64,000 nt of DNA, from the NCBI RefSeq assembly GCF_004217415.1, contig NZ_SHLI01000001.1:558001-622000 (forward strand). The letters run 5' to 3'. Numbering within the stretch: the first letter of the stretch is position 1; the number at the start of each line of letters is the position of its first letter. Shown piece by piece: positions 63,648 to 64,000 of the stretch. This stretch comes from Spiribacter vilamensis. GTDB taxonomy: Bacteria > Pseudomonadota > Gammaproteobacteria > Nitrococcales > Nitrococcaceae. A program made the position numbers and the translations under genes. The notes beneath the pieces are model-generated. The model searched no databases. It saw only the letters and a program-made list of their open reading frames with translations, and had not been told where the DNA came from.

Positions 63648-64000
63648 AACCATAGCCGTAATACCCGCCATAATGATCACCACCCGGTCCGTCGATGCTT
63701 TGATTGAGGATCATGTTGATGGCCTTGGTCTGATCGAGTTGCTCGAGAGCCATCGTGACTTCGTGCTGCAACGTCGAGGAGGCCTTAACGATCATGCCGA
63801 TCTGCCCCATGTAATGAGAGAGCGTGACGGCTTCCGGCGCCGCCAGAACCGGGGGCGCGTCGAACAGCACGATATGGTTGGGCGTATTACCGCCAAGTTG
63901 GGCGACGAGACTCGCCATTCGCGAGCTCGAGAGCAGTTCCTCGCTCAGTTCATGATGGGCGCCGGCTGCGAGCACGGAAAGGGAATCGATATTGGTTGGC
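63631..64000 (-). CDS. Exosortase-system BY-type tyrosine autokinase, C-terminal fragment
   Basis: The frame is open at the right edge, so only about 122 C-terminal residues are present (PTNIDSLSVLAAGAHH inward). HIVLFDAPPVL is the second Walker B-like segment of bacterial tyrosine kinases, and the tail GGYYGYGYGEER has a cluster of five tyrosines, the usual autophosphorylation site. Such kinases (Wzc C-domain, EpsG type) control chain length of the EPS together with a Wzz-like partner, expected beyond the window. Confidence 0.88.
   Translation of the reverse strand, partial: PTNIDSLSVLAAGAHHELSEELLSSSRMASLVAQLGGNTPNHIVLFDAPPVLAAPEAVTLSHYMGQIGMIVKASSTLQHEVTMALEQLDQTKAINMILNQSIDGPGGDHYGGYYGYGYGEER

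Overview
The window reads as chromosome of a GC-rich gammaproteobacterium. SufE, the PrsK/PrsR/PrsT-exosortase exopolysaccharide (EPS) system, TRAP transport, KatG, many acidic proteins and a glycine-betaine binding protein suggest a halophilic or osmotolerant, possibly Ectothiorhodospiraceae-like organism. That placement is inference. I see no rRNA, tRNA, CRISPR array or intact mobile element.

Left part (1-29.2 kb), several functional islands. (a) The C-terminal end of an RND pump, sufE, an EAL phosphodiesterase and an SDR. (b) A sulfur operon at 2.77-5.18 kb: exported tandem rhodanese, YeeE/YedE-type permease and a 65-residue membrane peptide ending in a Cys cluster, behind an AT-rich dyad. 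(c) A diguanylate cyclase followed 9 bp later by glycerate 2-kinase. (d) A four-carbon acid-sugar catabolic island at 7.5-17.0 kb: LacI regulator, twin identical operators, then ltnD-otnK-otnC-otnI-denD, a DctPQM TRAP transporter and an SDR. This predicts uptake of L-threonate/D-erythronate-like acids, oxidation at C2, isomerisation, phosphorylation and decarboxylation to dihydroxyacetone phosphate. (e) katG with a small downstream membrane protein whose ribosome-binding site lies in a hairpin, then ridA, an HNH protein and a TauE/SafE permease. (f) A minus-strand set at 21.8-25.9 kb: PAS-PAS-GGDEF-EAL protein, KaiC-like double ATPase and KaiB-like protein, abutting a truncated pilin gene. (g) A solitary betaine-binding protein, an exported MsrA-MsrB fusion and an SDR.

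Right part (29.3-64.0 kb), one large EPS locus of the exosortase A type. It begins with a polyprenyl-phosphate sugar-phosphate transferase and the regulatory trio prsR-prsT-prsK, then divergent rfbACD (no rfbB here) and an exosortase-EpsI fusion. A long run of assembly genes follows: sugar aminotransferase, about seven glycosyltransferases including an Alg14/Alg13-like pair, two pyruvyl-transferase-family proteins, an FrhB-like iron-sulfur protein, an ABC flippase, a polysaccharide deacetylase, a Wzy-like polymerase, GNAT and FemAB-like transferases, an unknown secreted protein and an asparagine-synthase-like amidotransferase. It ends with an outer-membrane beta-barrel and a tyrosine autokinase cut by the window edge. 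Many neighbours share ATGA stop/start overlaps. The stretch at 43.7-47.3 kb looks more AT-rich and contains a decayed IS5-type transposase fragment, suggesting acquired glycan-specificity genes. No protein with a recognisable PEP-CTERM sorting tail was seen in the window.
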